From the NCBI RefSeq assembly GCF_015210005.1, contig NZ_MU158698.1:2153337-2217336 (forward strand): 64,000 nucleotides of DNA, in the 5' to 3' direction. A model generated the notes under the pieces. That model worked only from the letters and a program-made list of their open reading frames with translations, was not told where the DNA came from and ran no database searches. Source of the DNA: Sphingobacterium hungaricum (GTDB taxonomy: Bacteria; Bacteroidota; Bacteroidia; Sphingobacteriales; Sphingobacteriaceae). The position numbers were made by a program, and so were the translations under genes. This document shows positions 26,771 through 35,871 of the stretch, in pieces (positions within the stretch are counted from its first letter, which is position 1; each line of letters starts with the position of its first letter).

Positions 26771-27208
26771 TTATTTTTGTTCTAAATTTTGATAAATCTT
26801 ATTTAATATGCGAGTGAAATGTTCAAAATCCTCTTTCGTTAAATTTTCCCAAGCTTTTTCCCTGAATTTGGACACTGTTGGAGCAAGATCTTCTACTTTC
26901 TTTAGTCCCGCCTCAGTCAATTGCAAATGAAGACATCGTCGGTCAGAAGGATGTTCTATACGTTTAATGTAGTCTTTCTTAATGATTAAATCCACGATAC
27001 GCGTCAATGTGGGTTGATCCTTGCCGCATTTATCTGCGAGTTCTTTTTGTGTTAAATCCGTGTTTTCGTACAAGGTCTTCAAAACGGCCCATTGATCAAC
27101 TGTCAGATCGATTTCGTTCAATGAAAATGAAGCTTGTGCATATTGTTTTACGCGCCTCGCAGTTTGATCTAGAATTAACGAGTAATGGTTGAAATTTTCT
27201 TTTAGCAT
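26771..27208 (-). CDS. MarR-family transcriptional regulator
   Basis: The 145-residue protein has the MarR winged helix: helix-turn-helix around LTQKELADKCGKDQPTLTRIVD and the wing with ERRIEHPSDRRCLHLQLTEAG-like residues (IEHPSDRRCLHLQL). It is the first gene of the operon with the ferredoxin reductase and ferredoxin and probably controls it. The IS982 element ends about 70 bases upstream of its start codon, so its operator or promoter may have been changed. Confidence 0.92.
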   Translation of the reverse strand: MLKENFNHYSLILDQTARRVKQYAQASFSLNEIDLTVDQWAVLKTLYENTDLTQKELADKCGKDQPTLTRIVDLIIKKDYIKRIEHPSDRRCLHLQLTEAGLKKVEDLAPTVSKFREKAWENLTKEDFEHFTRILNKIYQNLEQK

Positions 27209-27277
27209 AACAATACTTAGTGTGACAAGTAAATTTACGCATTGTTTTCTGATTATCGAAATTGTCGGTATTAATTA

Positions 27278-28313
27278 ACGTGAGTTCGGGATGAGAAAAA
27301 GTTTAAAATAGTTGGGATTTTAGACAAAAAAGGCTTGATTTTTGTACATAATTAGTTGACAACCAAATTATTACAATTATAAATCAAGCCCATGCTTAGA
27401 GATAAAGTTATTGAAATTTTCGTTAAGGTGGATGATTTCTGTAAAGAAATTCAGCCAATTTTGGAAGAAAAGCGAATCGAGGACAAAAAATTAGGTATGC
27501 GCAACCGTAAAACTGGACTTTGTCAAAGCGAAATGATCAGCCTTATGGTACTGTTCCATAACGGTCAGTTCACCAATCTGAAGTCTTTTTATGTACATTA
27601 TGCTTTGCCGCATATGAAAGATCTGTTTCCCGGCCTAACAACTTATAACCGTTTTGTAGAACTGCAGCCCCGATGTGCCATGCTGTTTATGTTATTTGTA
27701 AAAATGCGCTGTTTGGGAAAAAGCAATGGCATCAATTTCATTGATTCAACGCACATCAAAGTGTGCCATAACAGAAGGATCCATCAGCATAAAGTTTTTA
27801 AAGATGTAGCCGAGCGTGGACAATGTTCAATTGGTTGGTTTTATGGCTTCAAGCTTCATTTGATAATCAATGACAAAGGGGATATTCTTTCATTTTACCT
27901 TACTAAGGGCAATGTAGACGACAGAAATCTAAAACATATGATGGATATGACCAAAGATATTTTCGGAAAACTGTATGGAGACAAAGGCTATATTTCTAAA
28001 GCAATGGCAGATATCCTTTGGGGAAATGGGGTCCAAATGGTAACAAAGCCAAGAAAAAATATGAAGGGAATGAACCTAAGCCAAACTGATAAAATTATGC
28101 TCAGAAAAAGAGCGATCATCGAGTGCGTGAATGATGAACTTAAGAATATTTGCAAATTGCAGCACACAAGACATCGCTCGGTAAACAACTTCTTGTTGAA
28201 TATTTTAGGAGCTTTAGCGGCATACTCTTTTTTCCCTAAAAAGCCTTCTTTAAATATTCAGTTTGAGCAACAAGATAAACAATTATTCCTTGCTGCTTAA
28301 ACCGAACTCACGT
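27278..28313 (+). mobile_element. IS982-family insertion sequence, complete
   Basis: A 1036-bp element has 12-bp terminal inverted repeats, ACGTGAGTTCGG at 27278-27289 and its complement at 28302-28313. It is flanked by a 6-bp direct repeat TAATTA (27272-27277 and 28314-28319) that fits a target duplication, although the site is itself palindromic. It carries one intact transposase. Size, termini and DDE enzyme agree with the IS982 family. The insertion lies between the marR operon and the acyl-ACP desaturase gene. Confidence 0.88.
27392..28300 (+). CDS. IS982-family DDE transposase
   Basis: The 302-residue enzyme cuts and joins the element ends. The catalytic triad can be placed at the aspartate of NFIDSTHIKVC, the aspartate of KLYGDKGYIS and the glutamate of AIIECVNDELKN. 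The frame is uninterrupted and fills the element almost to its right end. The start is the ATG at 27392. The intact frame suggests a recently active copy. Confidence 0.92.
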   Translation: MLRDKVIEIFVKVDDFCKEIQPILEEKRIEDKKLGMRNRKTGLCQSEMISLMVLFHNGQFTNLKSFYVHYALPHMKDLFPGLTTYNRFVELQPRCAMLFMLFVKMRCLGKSNGINFIDSTHIKVCHNRRIHQHKVFKDVAERGQCSIGWFYGFKLHLIINDKGDILSFYLTKGNVDDRNLKHMMDMTKDIFGKLYGDKGYISKAMADILWGNGVQMVTKPRKNMKGMNLSQTDKIMLRKRAIIECVNDELKNICKLQHTRHRSVNNFLLNILGALAAYSFFPKKPSLNIQFEQQDKQLFLAA

Positions 28314-28338
28314 TAATTATTTATTATAAGACATAAAA

Positions 28339-28366
28339 AAAGCTTTGTAATTGTTTACAAAGCTTT
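28339..28366 (-). terminator. Terminator of the acyl-ACP desaturase gene
   Basis: AAAGCTTTGTAA pairs exactly with TTACAAAGCTTT over a short loop; on the minus strand a T run follows. It lies between the desaturase stop and the IS element, so the desaturase transcript ended here even before the insertion. Confidence 0.8.
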
Positions 28367-28389
28367 CAATAGGTTTTAATCCTTTTATA

Positions 28390-29382
28390 TTAGTAAATCC
28401 ATTTGAATTTATAAGGCAATTCAGGAAGTTTCATTCGATCGGCCAAACGTAACAGACGATCAGGTAAGGACATTAAGTAATCACGCGCTTTTTCGCCTTT
28501 TTCATTTAAATTTCCAATTTGATCGATTTGCCAATCAGCATTTAATTCTTTTAATATCTGCACATAGTCAACTGCTGTGTAAACACCTAAACGTTGCGCA
28601 GCATCAGAAAAGTGTGAGAAAGCTTGCCCTTGAGGTTCGCCCGCTTCGCGCAATAAATGAGCCGGCATCACAATTTTTTTGCGCATCATATCTTCAAAAG
28701 CAATCATTACTTCACTAGGATCCACACGAAATGCATGTGTAATAAAAGACATATAAGCTTTTGCGTGACGAGCTTCGTCAGCGGCGATTACGCCACACAT
28801 TTTTGCTAGCAGACGATCTCCATTATTTTTCGAAAGTGCAGCTACACGACGGTGAGAAACGTTAGTCGCTAATTCTTGAAAAGAGGTGTAAATAAAGTTC
28901 CGGTAAGGATCAGCACCGGTTCCGATATCGAAACCGTCTTTTATTAAATATTGTGTTGAGATTTCAAATTGACGCATGTTGATTCTTCCGGATAAGTATA
29001 AATACTTATTCAATAAATCGCCATGCCGATTTTCTTCTGCAGTCCACGCACGAACCCACCTCATCCATCCGCCTTGCTCATTGCGATCCACATCTTCAAC
29101 CATTGTCAACCAAGATTCGTAAGTAGGCAATGCTTCTTCAGTAACGGTGTCACCGACCAAAACTGCAACAAGATCATACGGCAATTCGCGAGCACTCTCT
29201 TGCAACTCTTTTACTTCTTGAAAAAACGTGTCTCTGGAAGAATCTGGAAGAAAATCTGCAGGCTGCCACATATCCTCAACAGGTTTTAGGTATTCGCTCA
29301 TTTCATTTAACATGAATGGCTCTAAGTATGTCATTACCTCTTTTCTGGATCCCTCAGGAATATTTAACGGTTTCTCTTGCAT
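28390..29382 (-). CDS. Acyl-ACP desaturase (soluble di-iron, fatty acid desaturase type 2)
   Basis: The 330-residue protein matches plant-type stearoyl-ACP desaturases. The iron ligands lie in two EExxH-type motifs, WTAEENRHGDLL and IAADEARHAKAY. Such enzymes insert a cis double bond in acyl-ACP, using oxygen and electrons from ferredoxin, and work in the cytoplasm. The ferredoxin reductase and ferredoxin just downstream beyond the IS element would complete the chain; this link is inferred from proximity. It is transcribed alone with its own terminator. Confidence 0.92.
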   Translation of the reverse strand: MQEKPLNIPEGSRKEVMTYLEPFMLNEMSEYLKPVEDMWQPADFLPDSSRDTFFQEVKELQESARELPYDLVAVLVGDTVTEEALPTYESWLTMVEDVDRNEQGGWMRWVRAWTAEENRHGDLLNKYLYLSGRINMRQFEISTQYLIKDGFDIGTGADPYRNFIYTSFQELATNVSHRRVAALSKNNGDRLLAKMCGVIAADEARHAKAYMSFITHAFRVDPSEVMIAFEDMMRKKIVMPAHLLREAGEPQGQAFSHFSDAAQRLGVYTAVDYVQILKELNADWQIDQIGNLNEKGEKARDYLMSLPDRLLRLADRMKLPELPYKFKWIY

Positions 29383-29476
29383 ATCAACTACAAATGTAAA
29401 AAAAAGGGCTTAATAAAAAGTTTATATTTTGATAATACCAAATAAAATGCCAGTAATTAGCAAAGAATACAGAGAG

Positions 29477-29510
29477 TTGACTTGAATTCGTTTTTAATAT
29501 TTTAACTTTG
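29477..29510 (+). promoter_or_regulatory. Promoter of sufS-sufE
   Basis: A Bacteroidetes-type promoter: TTG at 29477-29479, a 23-base spacer and TAACTTTG (TAnnTTTG consensus) at 29503-29510. A start site around 29515 would give a short leader with the ribosome-binding sequence AAGGAAT. Confidence 0.6.
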
Positions 29511-29532
29511 TAATTTAACAAAGGAATTAAAA

Positions 29533-30756
29533 TTGAGTAATTACGATATAACACGTATCCGTTCGGATTTTCCTATCTTGAAAAGGGAAGTTAATGGTAA
29601 ACCTTTGGTTTATTTGGACAATGGTGCGACGACACAAAAACCTAAGCAGGTCATCGACGCAATCGATCATTATTATGCAGATATGAATAGTAATGTGCAT
29701 CGAGGTGTGCATTATCTAAGTCAGATCTCGACCGATGCATTTGAAGTGACGCGTCAAAAAGTAAAAGATTTTATTCATGCTGCGCAACTGCATGAAGTAA
29801 TCATTACGTCAGGTACAACGCATGGAATTAATTTAATAGCCACTTGTTTTGGACAGGCTTTTATTCACGAAGGCGATGAAATTATTATCTCTGCGATGGA
29901 ACATCACTCGAACATTGTTCCTTGGCAAATGCTATGCGATTTTAAAGGAGCTGTTTTGCGCGTGATTCCAATGGACGAACATGGAGAATTAGATCAAGCT
30001 GCTTATGCGAATCTTTTTAATGAACGCACGAAATTGGTTTCTTTCACCTATGTTTCCAATGCCTTAGGTACAATCAATCCAGTAAAGCAAATGATTGCGA
30101 CAGCACATCAACACAATGTTCCTGTGGTTTTGGATGCTGCGCAAGCTGTTCAGCATATTAAAATCGATGTGCAGGATCTGGATGTAGATTTTATGGTGTT
30201 TTCTGGACATAAGATGTATGGACCAACTGGAGTAGGAGTTTTGTATGGAAAAGAAGCTTTGTTAAATGCATTGCCACCTTATCAAGGAGGAGGCGATATG
30301 ATCAAAGAAGTGACTTTCGCAAAAACAACCTATAACGAATTGCCATTTAAATTCGAAGCAGGGACTCCGAATATTGAAGCCGGAATTTGTTTGGCCTTTG
30401 CAATTGATTACATCAATGAAATCGGCGTAGAAAATATTAAAGCATACGAAGATGAGTTGTTTGATTATGCGCATTCGCGCTTAAGAGAAATTCCCAATAT
30501 CCGTTTTATCGGAACAGCTGAGAAGCGAAGTTCTGTGATTTCTTTTCTGATTGAAGGAACGCACCCGTATGATGTGGGCGTTATTTTGGATAAATTAGGA
30601 ATCGCGGTTCGCACAGGACATCATTGTGCGCAACCGGTAATGGATCAATTCGGTATTCCCGGGACAATCCGTGCGAGTCTAGCACTTTACAACACAAAAG
30701 AAGATATTGATGCTTTGGTAAGTGGTTTGCAACGCGCGGCCAACATGCTACTATAA
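29533..30756 (+). CDS. sufS: Cysteine desulfurase SufS
   Basis: The PLP enzyme takes sulfur from cysteine for Fe-S cluster assembly. The 407-residue protein has the SufS layout: MEHHSNIVPW with the PLP-stacking histidine, the PLP lysine in FSGHKMYGPTGVG, and the persulfide cysteine in RTGHHCAQPVM. The start is a TTG at 29533 preceded by AAGGAAT; no better ATG exists and the N terminus (MSNYDITRIRSDFPIL) fits the family. SufE follows 4 bases after the stop. The SufBCD scaffold genes are not in the window. Confidence 0.94.
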   Translation: MSNYDITRIRSDFPILKREVNGKPLVYLDNGATTQKPKQVIDAIDHYYADMNSNVHRGVHYLSQISTDAFEVTRQKVKDFIHAAQLHEVIITSGTTHGINLIATCFGQAFIHEGDEIIISAMEHHSNIVPWQMLCDFKGAVLRVIPMDEHGELDQAAYANLFNERTKLVSFTYVSNALGTINPVKQMIATAHQHNVPVVLDAAQAVQHIKIDVQDLDVDFMVFSGHKMYGPTGVGVLYGKEALLNALPPYQGGGDMIKEVTFAKTTYNELPFKFEAGTPNIEAGICLAFAIDYINEIGVENIKAYEDELFDYAHSRLREIPNIRFIGTAEKRSSVISFLIEGTHPYDVGVILDKLGIAVRTGHHCAQPVMDQFGIPGTIRASLALYNTKEDIDALVSGLQRAANMLL

Positions 30757-30760
30757 TTAT

Positions 30761-31177
30761 ATGACGATCAACGAAACACAAGACGAACTTATAGAAGATT
30801 TTTCTTTCTACGAGGATTGGATGGAGAAGTACGAATACATTATTCAATTGGGCAAGGAACTTCCACTGATTGAAGAACAATATAAACAAGAGCAGTACAT
30901 TATCAAAGGATGCCAATCCCGAGTATGGCTTCATCCGGAGTTTAAGGACGATAAAATTTATTTTACGGCTGATAGCGATGCGATCATTACAAAAGGGCTG
31001 GTGAGTTTAATGGTTAAAGTTCTTTCTGGCCATACTCCCAAAGAAATTGCGGAATCGGATTTATATTTTGTCAACCAAATTGGTTTGCAAGAACATCTTT
31101 CTCCTACACGCGCGAATGGATTGCTAAGCATGATCAAGCAAATGAAACTGTATGCGATCGCTTATTTGAATAAATAG
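30761..31177 (+). CDS. sufE: Sulfur acceptor protein SufE
   Basis: The 138-residue protein accepts the persulfide from SufS and passes it to the Suf scaffold. The active cysteine lies in IIKGCQSRVWL, as in the family. The start at 30761 (MTINETQDEL) is chosen because it follows the sufS stop and fits SufE; the frame is open upstream into sufS. It is the second gene of the sufS-sufE operon. Confidence 0.93.
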   Translation: MTINETQDELIEDFSFYEDWMEKYEYIIQLGKELPLIEEQYKQEQYIIKGCQSRVWLHPEFKDDKIYFTADSDAIITKGLVSLMVKVLSGHTPKEIAESDLYFVNQIGLQEHLSPTRANGLLSMIKQMKLYAIAYLNK

Positions 31178-32002
31178 CTAGACGGTAATGTTTTCTGCGA
31201 GGATAGGTTTCCCGTAGAAAATATTTGCCTTTTCCTCAAAATCGCTGGCTTGGTCTGTAGTGTAAAATTTGAGATTACACTGCTTGCTGCACAATTCTTC
31301 CACTTCAGGGTGGCGCTGTAAATATTCGACCAAACTATCTGCTACAATCTGCCCTTGAGAAATTATATTTATTCCGGCAGGAACAAATTCTTGAATCAAC
31401 GGCAATAAAATAGGGTAGTGGGTACAGGCCAATAACAGGGTGTCAATAGCATTTGATTTTTCAAAAATCGCTTCGATATCTTTCTTTATGTAATATCTCG
31501 CGCCGTCTGAATCGATTTCATTATTTTCCACTAAAGGAACCCAAAATGGACAATCTTGTTGGAAGACTTCGACCTCTGGAGAAAACTTCTGAATTTCAAT
31601 CGGGTAAGAATTTGACTTGACGGTTCCGGTTGTCGCAAGAATCCCTACTTTTTTTGTTTTGGTTAGAGAACCAATGATTTCAGTCGTTGGCCGGATAACA
31701 CCTAGAACTTTTTTTCCGGGAGGTAGGTCATGTTGCTGGATGCTGCGCAATGCTTTTGCCGATGCGGTATTGCAAGCCAGAATGACCAAATTACAGCCCA
31801 AATCAAATAACTTGAATACACATTCTTTCGTGTATTCATAAACCGTTTGAAAAGATTTTGTTCCGTAAGGCACGCGAGCATTATCGCCTAAATAGATGTA
31901 ATCGTATTGAGGCAATGCTTTTTGAATTTCTTTGAAAACGGTTAATCCGCCAAAACCTGAATCAAAAACGCCGATCGGACCAGCTGTCAATTTTTTATCC
32001 AT
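31178..32002 (-). CDS. murI: Glutamate racemase
   Basis: Makes D-glutamate for peptidoglycan. The 274-residue protein has both catalytic cysteine motifs, LACNTASAKAL and LLACTHYPIL, and the N-terminal phosphate-type loop IGVFDSGFGGLTV. Its stop is directly adjacent to the end of sufE (convergent, no gap). The start codon at 32002 follows a run of eight T on the coding strand that belongs to the terminator of the upstream gene, and no ribosome-binding sequence is visible. Confidence 0.95.
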   Translation of the reverse strand: MDKKLTAGPIGVFDSGFGGLTVFKEIQKALPQYDYIYLGDNARVPYGTKSFQTVYEYTKECVFKLFDLGCNLVILACNTASAKALRSIQQHDLPPGKKVLGVIRPTTEIIGSLTKTKKVGILATTGTVKSNSYPIEIQKFSPEVEVFQQDCPFWVPLVENNEIDSDGARYYIKKDIEAIFEKSNAIDTLLLACTHYPILLPLIQEFVPAGINIISQGQIVADSLVEYLQRHPEVEELCSKQCNLKFYTTDQASDFEEKANIFYGKPILAENITV

Positions 32003-32008
32003 AAAAAA

Positions 32009-32035
32009 AACGATGTACTGTTACGGTACATCGTT
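32009..32035 (-). terminator. Terminator of the GH125 gene, abutting the murI start
   Basis: AACGATGTAC and GTACATCGTT are a perfect 10-bp stem with a 7-base loop; on the minus strand eight T follow, and then the murI ATG. It ends the GH125 transcript, so murI needs either readthrough or a promoter inside the preceding sequence. Confidence 0.8.
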
Positions 32036-32059
32036 GTAAAATTACTTTAGAATAATGAT

Positions 32060-33472
32060 TTATGCTAACAAATTTGGTTTTTCTTTGTAAGTCTTCCACA
32101 ATAGCTCTCCAAACAAGGTGTTTGTCCAAGCAAACCAATGTCTAGTGAATTTTTTAGGATCATCTTTATGGAAAGATTCGTGCATAAAACCAGTATCACC
32201 ATGCGTTTTCTTCAATGTTTGGATACAGTTCCTGATTTCATTATCATCATTTGACGTGAACGCACGCATAATGATAGACATTGGCCAAATCATATCGCGA
32301 CCGATATGTGGACCGCCGATTCCTTCTGCCGCAGTTCCTTTATAGAAGAATGGATTTTTAGGTGACAACACATAATTACGAGTGCGTTGGTAAACCTCAT
32401 CATTCACATTGATCGCATCCAAATAAGGCAAAGCCAAAAGACTTGGAACGTTCGCATCGTCCATCATTAAGTATGAACCATAGCCATCGACCTCAAACGC
32501 ATAAATACGTCCGTGTTCAGGATGATCCACAATTCCATAACGATTTACAGCTGTCTCTACTTCAGTAGCCAAAGCTTCAAATTTCGTAGCTAATTCGTTG
32601 TTGTTCTTGACTTTTCTTAGAATTTCTGCAGATTGTCTTAAACTAACAACAGCGAAAAGGTTAGAAGGAATTAAAAATGGAAAAATACTGCAATCATCAG
32701 AAGGCCTGAAACTCGAAACGATCAATCCAACAGGATTAACAGGGTAACCATAACCATCAATTTGCAAGGTATCAGTTCCGCGAGGAGTCGTACGCTCAAA
32801 TTTGTATGGACCTAAACTGTCTTTTCTTTGTTGCTCAACAAATGTCTTGTAAATATTTTTCTGAGATTCAACCCAAATATCATCAAATGGAGTTGTGTCA
32901 TTTGTTTCTTTCCAATAAGCATACGCTAAACGGATTGGGTAACATAAAGAATCGATTTCCCACTTACGTTCATGCAAACCTGCTTTCATGTCTGTATGAT
33001 CCGAAAACCATTCGCCTTCTTTCGTAGGATCGTTATAAAAAGCATTTGCATAAGGATCAATATTGATACACAGCGCTTGCTTGTTAATCAAGCCCAAAAT
33101 CAAGTCTTGGATTTTTTTGTCTTTCTTCATGAAATGAAGGTACGGCCAAACCTGAGCACTGCTATCGCGTAGCCACATCGCATCGATATCGCCAGTGATT
33201 ACATACGTTAATTTTTTATTGGCTGTAGATTCATCATACACAGTCGTATCTAATGTGTTTGGAAAACAATTGTTGAACAACCAGCCCAATTCTTTGTCTT
33301 TGACATTTTTTTGAAATTCTTTGATAACATCTTCAATTACTTTGCTTGAGAAATGTCGTTTGCTTTGTTCAACACGAACAGTCGGATATCCTAATTCGGC
33401 AAAAGATAATTTACTTGCCATCATTCCAGCGCCAATTAAAGCGGAGTTTTGAAGAAAAGTTCTACGTTTCAT
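32060..33472 (-). CDS. GH125 family exo-alpha-1,6-mannosidase-like glycoside hydrolase
   Basis: The 470-residue protein starts with an RR-type (Tat-like) signal (MKRRTFLQNSALIGAGMMAS) and should be exported. The body matches GH125 (formerly DUF1237), an (alpha/alpha)6 barrel that removes alpha-1,6-linked mannose from glycans. The conserved DAMWLRDSSAQVWPY and GGPHIGRDMIWPMS regions are present. No transporter or other mannan-degrading gene is beside it, so it works outside a visible polysaccharide locus. Confidence 0.9.
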   Translation of the reverse strand: MKRRTFLQNSALIGAGMMASKLSFAELGYPTVRVEQSKRHFSSKVIEDVIKEFQKNVKDKELGWLFNNCFPNTLDTTVYDESTANKKLTYVITGDIDAMWLRDSSAQVWPYLHFMKKDKKIQDLILGLINKQALCINIDPYANAFYNDPTKEGEWFSDHTDMKAGLHERKWEIDSLCYPIRLAYAYWKETNDTTPFDDIWVESQKNIYKTFVEQQRKDSLGPYKFERTTPRGTDTLQIDGYGYPVNPVGLIVSSFRPSDDCSIFPFLIPSNLFAVVSLRQSAEILRKVKNNNELATKFEALATEVETAVNRYGIVDHPEHGRIYAFEVDGYGSYLMMDDANVPSLLALPYLDAINVNDEVYQRTRNYVLSPKNPFFYKGTAAEGIGGPHIGRDMIWPMSIIMRAFTSNDDNEIRNCIQTLKKTHGDTGFMHESFHKDDPKKFTRHWFAWTNTLFGELLWKTYKEKPNLLA

Positions 33473-33664
33473 TCAGTTTATTGTCTATTTAGATTTAAAA
33501 TTCTTACCAAGATACAATATTTATTTAAAACAAGGAAGAACTAAAATCGATTTAGCAATATGGACACGCATTTATGATAAGAAATATAATTTAAGTAATT
33601 TTGAAAAGTTTATTATTTAGGTATAGATATTGATGCTTGAATAAATTGTCATAAATAATTTAAC

Positions 33665-35299
33665 ATGCGTTCAAATTTCCGATTTTTTAAAATCTGTTTA
33701 ACTTCTGTTTTAGTGCTTATCGCTAGCTTTTCAATTGCACAAGTTAAATATCAGCCTTATTCGTACCAATATTATCAAAAATTAAATAAAGATCTGTATT
33801 CTCCTGATACAAGATTGCACACTGCAGTAAAACCCATTCTGTTGAAAGATCAGTTATTAACGACCTCTGATTCCTTGCAAAATTTAAATCAAACTGAGTC
33901 TTCGAATTGGTTTATGCGCAAGCTTTTTAATGAACATTTGGTGGAAGTGAACAAAGAAGACCATAGTTTTTATTTGGATTTTCTTCCTGATTTTCAGATT
34001 GGGAAAGAGTTGATCGATGCGGATCGACGCACGACTTGGTTAAATACAAGAGGTTTTCAAGTCGGTCTAACAGTGAAAGATCGGTTTACTTTTTACGCCA
34101 ATGCCTTTGAGAATCAAGCGATGTATCCAAGATATTTGGAAGAATACGTTGCTCGTAATGATCAGTCTTTAGGTCAGGGGAGCATCACTCAGCTTAAAAG
34201 TGGAACGTTGGATTGGATGTATGCTACGGCAAGCATGACCTATGATGTGGATGACTATTTGCAAGTCACCTTAGCTTACGATAAAAATCACATTGGAGAT
34301 GGTTACCGTTCATTACTGCTTTCTGATTTTTCTTCTAATTACGCACAATTGAAGTTAACGGGTAAGATTGGAAATGTTCAATATACGTCCATTTGGGCTT
34401 ACATGCTTGATCCTACAAATGCTAGAATCGCTGGCTTGGATACTTTAGGACGTTTTGGAGATGGCATAAAATGGGGAGCATTTCAATACCTAGATTATAA
34501 TGTCACGAATAGACTTTCGGTTGGTTTTTTTCAATCAGTTATTTGGGCGAATCGCAATCAGGCCGGATATAGGGGCTTCGATTTTAATTATGCAAGTCCA
34601 ATCATTTTCTTAAGACCTGTAGAATCTACCAATTCTACATCTCCGGATAAAATGTTCTTAGGATTAAATGCAAAATATAAGGTGCTTAGCAATGTGGCTG
34701 TGTATGGTCAATTTTTATTGGGCGAATTTACCGCTAAAGAATTTTTTGCTGGAAATGGTTACGTGCATAACAAATGGGGAACTCAATTGGGGGTAAGGGG
34801 ATTTGATGCGTTTGGCGTTAAGAACTTGAATTTCTTAGGCGAATTCAATATGGTTAGGCCATATACGTATCAGCATTTTACATCAATTTCTAATTACAGT
34901 AATCATGGTGAGCCGTTGGCACATCCTAGAGGGGCTAATTTTAAAGAAGTATTGGGAATCGTGAATTATTCATGGAACCGATTTGATTTCTCTTTGCAAG
35001 GCGTATATAGTTTATATGGAACCGACCCTGAGGATGGAACAAATTATGGGGGGGATATTTTTCAATCCTACAGTACGTATCCTAATATGTACGGTAATTT
35101 TACTGGACAAGGAGTTCGCAACGACTTATATTACGGCGATTTGAAAGCGTCGTATGTTTTGAATCCAAAATATAACCTTCGTTTAGAAATGGGGTACACG
35201 CAACGTTACAATAGAACCGAAGGGCTTGCGACTCAAAAATCTGGAATCATCAACATTGGCTTACGTTCTACTTTTAGAAATTTCTATGGAGATATTTAA
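33665..35299 (+). CDS. Outer-membrane beta-barrel protein, Wzi/RemB-like
   Basis: The 544-residue protein has a signal peptide ending near SIAQ and then a long series of amphipathic strands with aromatic girdles, typical of an outer-membrane barrel. Segments such as NTRGFQVGLTVKDRFTFYAN and AYDKNHIGDGYRSLLLSDFS resemble the capsule-assembly Wzi family and the gliding-motility-associated RemB group of Bacteroidetes. A role in attachment of surface polysaccharide is a guess from this resemblance. It lies 37 bases before aroQ and may share a transcript. Confidence 0.65.
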   Translation: MRSNFRFFKICLTSVLVLIASFSIAQVKYQPYSYQYYQKLNKDLYSPDTRLHTAVKPILLKDQLLTTSDSLQNLNQTESSNWFMRKLFNEHLVEVNKEDHSFYLDFLPDFQIGKELIDADRRTTWLNTRGFQVGLTVKDRFTFYANAFENQAMYPRYLEEYVARNDQSLGQGSITQLKSGTLDWMYATASMTYDVDDYLQVTLAYDKNHIGDGYRSLLLSDFSSNYAQLKLTGKIGNVQYTSIWAYMLDPTNARIAGLDTLGRFGDGIKWGAFQYLDYNVTNRLSVGFFQSVIWANRNQAGYRGFDFNYASPIIFLRPVESTNSTSPDKMFLGLNAKYKVLSNVAVYGQFLLGEFTAKEFFAGNGYVHNKWGTQLGVRGFDAFGVKNLNFLGEFNMVRPYTYQHFTSISNYSNHGEPLAHPRGANFKEVLGIVNYSWNRFDFSLQGVYSLYGTDPEDGTNYGGDIFQSYSTYPNMYGNFTGQGVRNDLYYGDLKASYVLNPKYNLRLEMGYTQRYNRTEGLATQKSGIINIGLRSTFRNFYGDI

Positions 35300-35336
35300 T
35301 GAAATAGTATCTTTAAAGAAATCAACTTTATAAATA

Positions 35337-35759
35337 ATGAAAAATATTCTAATTATAAATGGACCTAATCTGAATTTATTGGGGATCAGAGAAAAGTCAA
35401 TTTATGGCGATCAAAGTTTTCAGGTTTATTTCGATTCATTGAAAGAGGATTTCGAAGAAAACGTGGAATTGAGTTATTTCCAAAGCAATATTGAAGGCGA
35501 AATCATTGATAAGATTCATGAGGTGGGTTTCGAATTTGATGGGATTGTGATCAATGCCGGAGCATACACGCATACTTCTGTTGCGATTGGCGACGCCATT
35601 GCTGCGGTGACAAGCCCTGTTGTTGAAGTGCATATTTCGAACGTTTACCAGCGAGAAGAATTTCGTCATCAATCATTCCTAGCTAAAAATTGCAAGGGAG
35701 TTATCTGCGGATTCGGATTGGAAAGTTACCGTTTGGGAATCTTGTCTTTTCTACGTTAA
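35337..35759 (+). CDS. aroQ: 3-dehydroquinate dehydratase, type II
   Basis: Third step of the shikimate pathway. The 140-residue protein has the type II signatures: LIINGPNLNLLGIREKSIYG with the catalytic tyrosine, INAGAYTHTSVAI and VEVHISNVYQREEFR with the catalytic histidine region. The enzyme forms dodecamers in the cytoplasm. A GC-poor hairpin with arms ATTTGCAATCC lies downstream. Confidence 0.95.
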   Translation: MKNILIINGPNLNLLGIREKSIYGDQSFQVYFDSLKEDFEENVELSYFQSNIEGEIIDKIHEVGFEFDGIVINAGAYTHTSVAIGDAIAAVTSPVVEVHISNVYQREEFRHQSFLAKNCKGVICGFGLESYRLGILSFLR

Positions 35760-35787
35760 TAATTTATTAATCAACCAAAACTTTTCT

Positions 35788-35812
35788 ATTTGCAATCCTT
35801 GGGATTGCAAAT
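35788..35812. terminator. Hairpin after aroQ
   Basis: ATTTGCAATCC and GGATTGCAAAT form a perfect 11-bp stem with a 3-base loop, followed by a T-rich but interrupted stretch. It may terminate aroQ. The TTGCAATCC core resembles palindromes in repeat block D, so it may also be a dispersed repeat. Confidence 0.5.
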
Positions 35813-35871
35813 CATTTTCTTTGACCTAACTATTGGCAGTTTTGCCCAACATTCGCCCTTAAAAATTTTAT

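Noticed and set aside
25433..27208. Ferredoxin reductase as a true thioredoxin reductase
   Set aside because: The redox CxxC motif is absent and the gene is paired with a ferredoxin.
27278..28313. Prophage or larger mobile island around the transposase
   Set aside because: Only one transposase with tight termini is present; no integrase or phage genes nearby.
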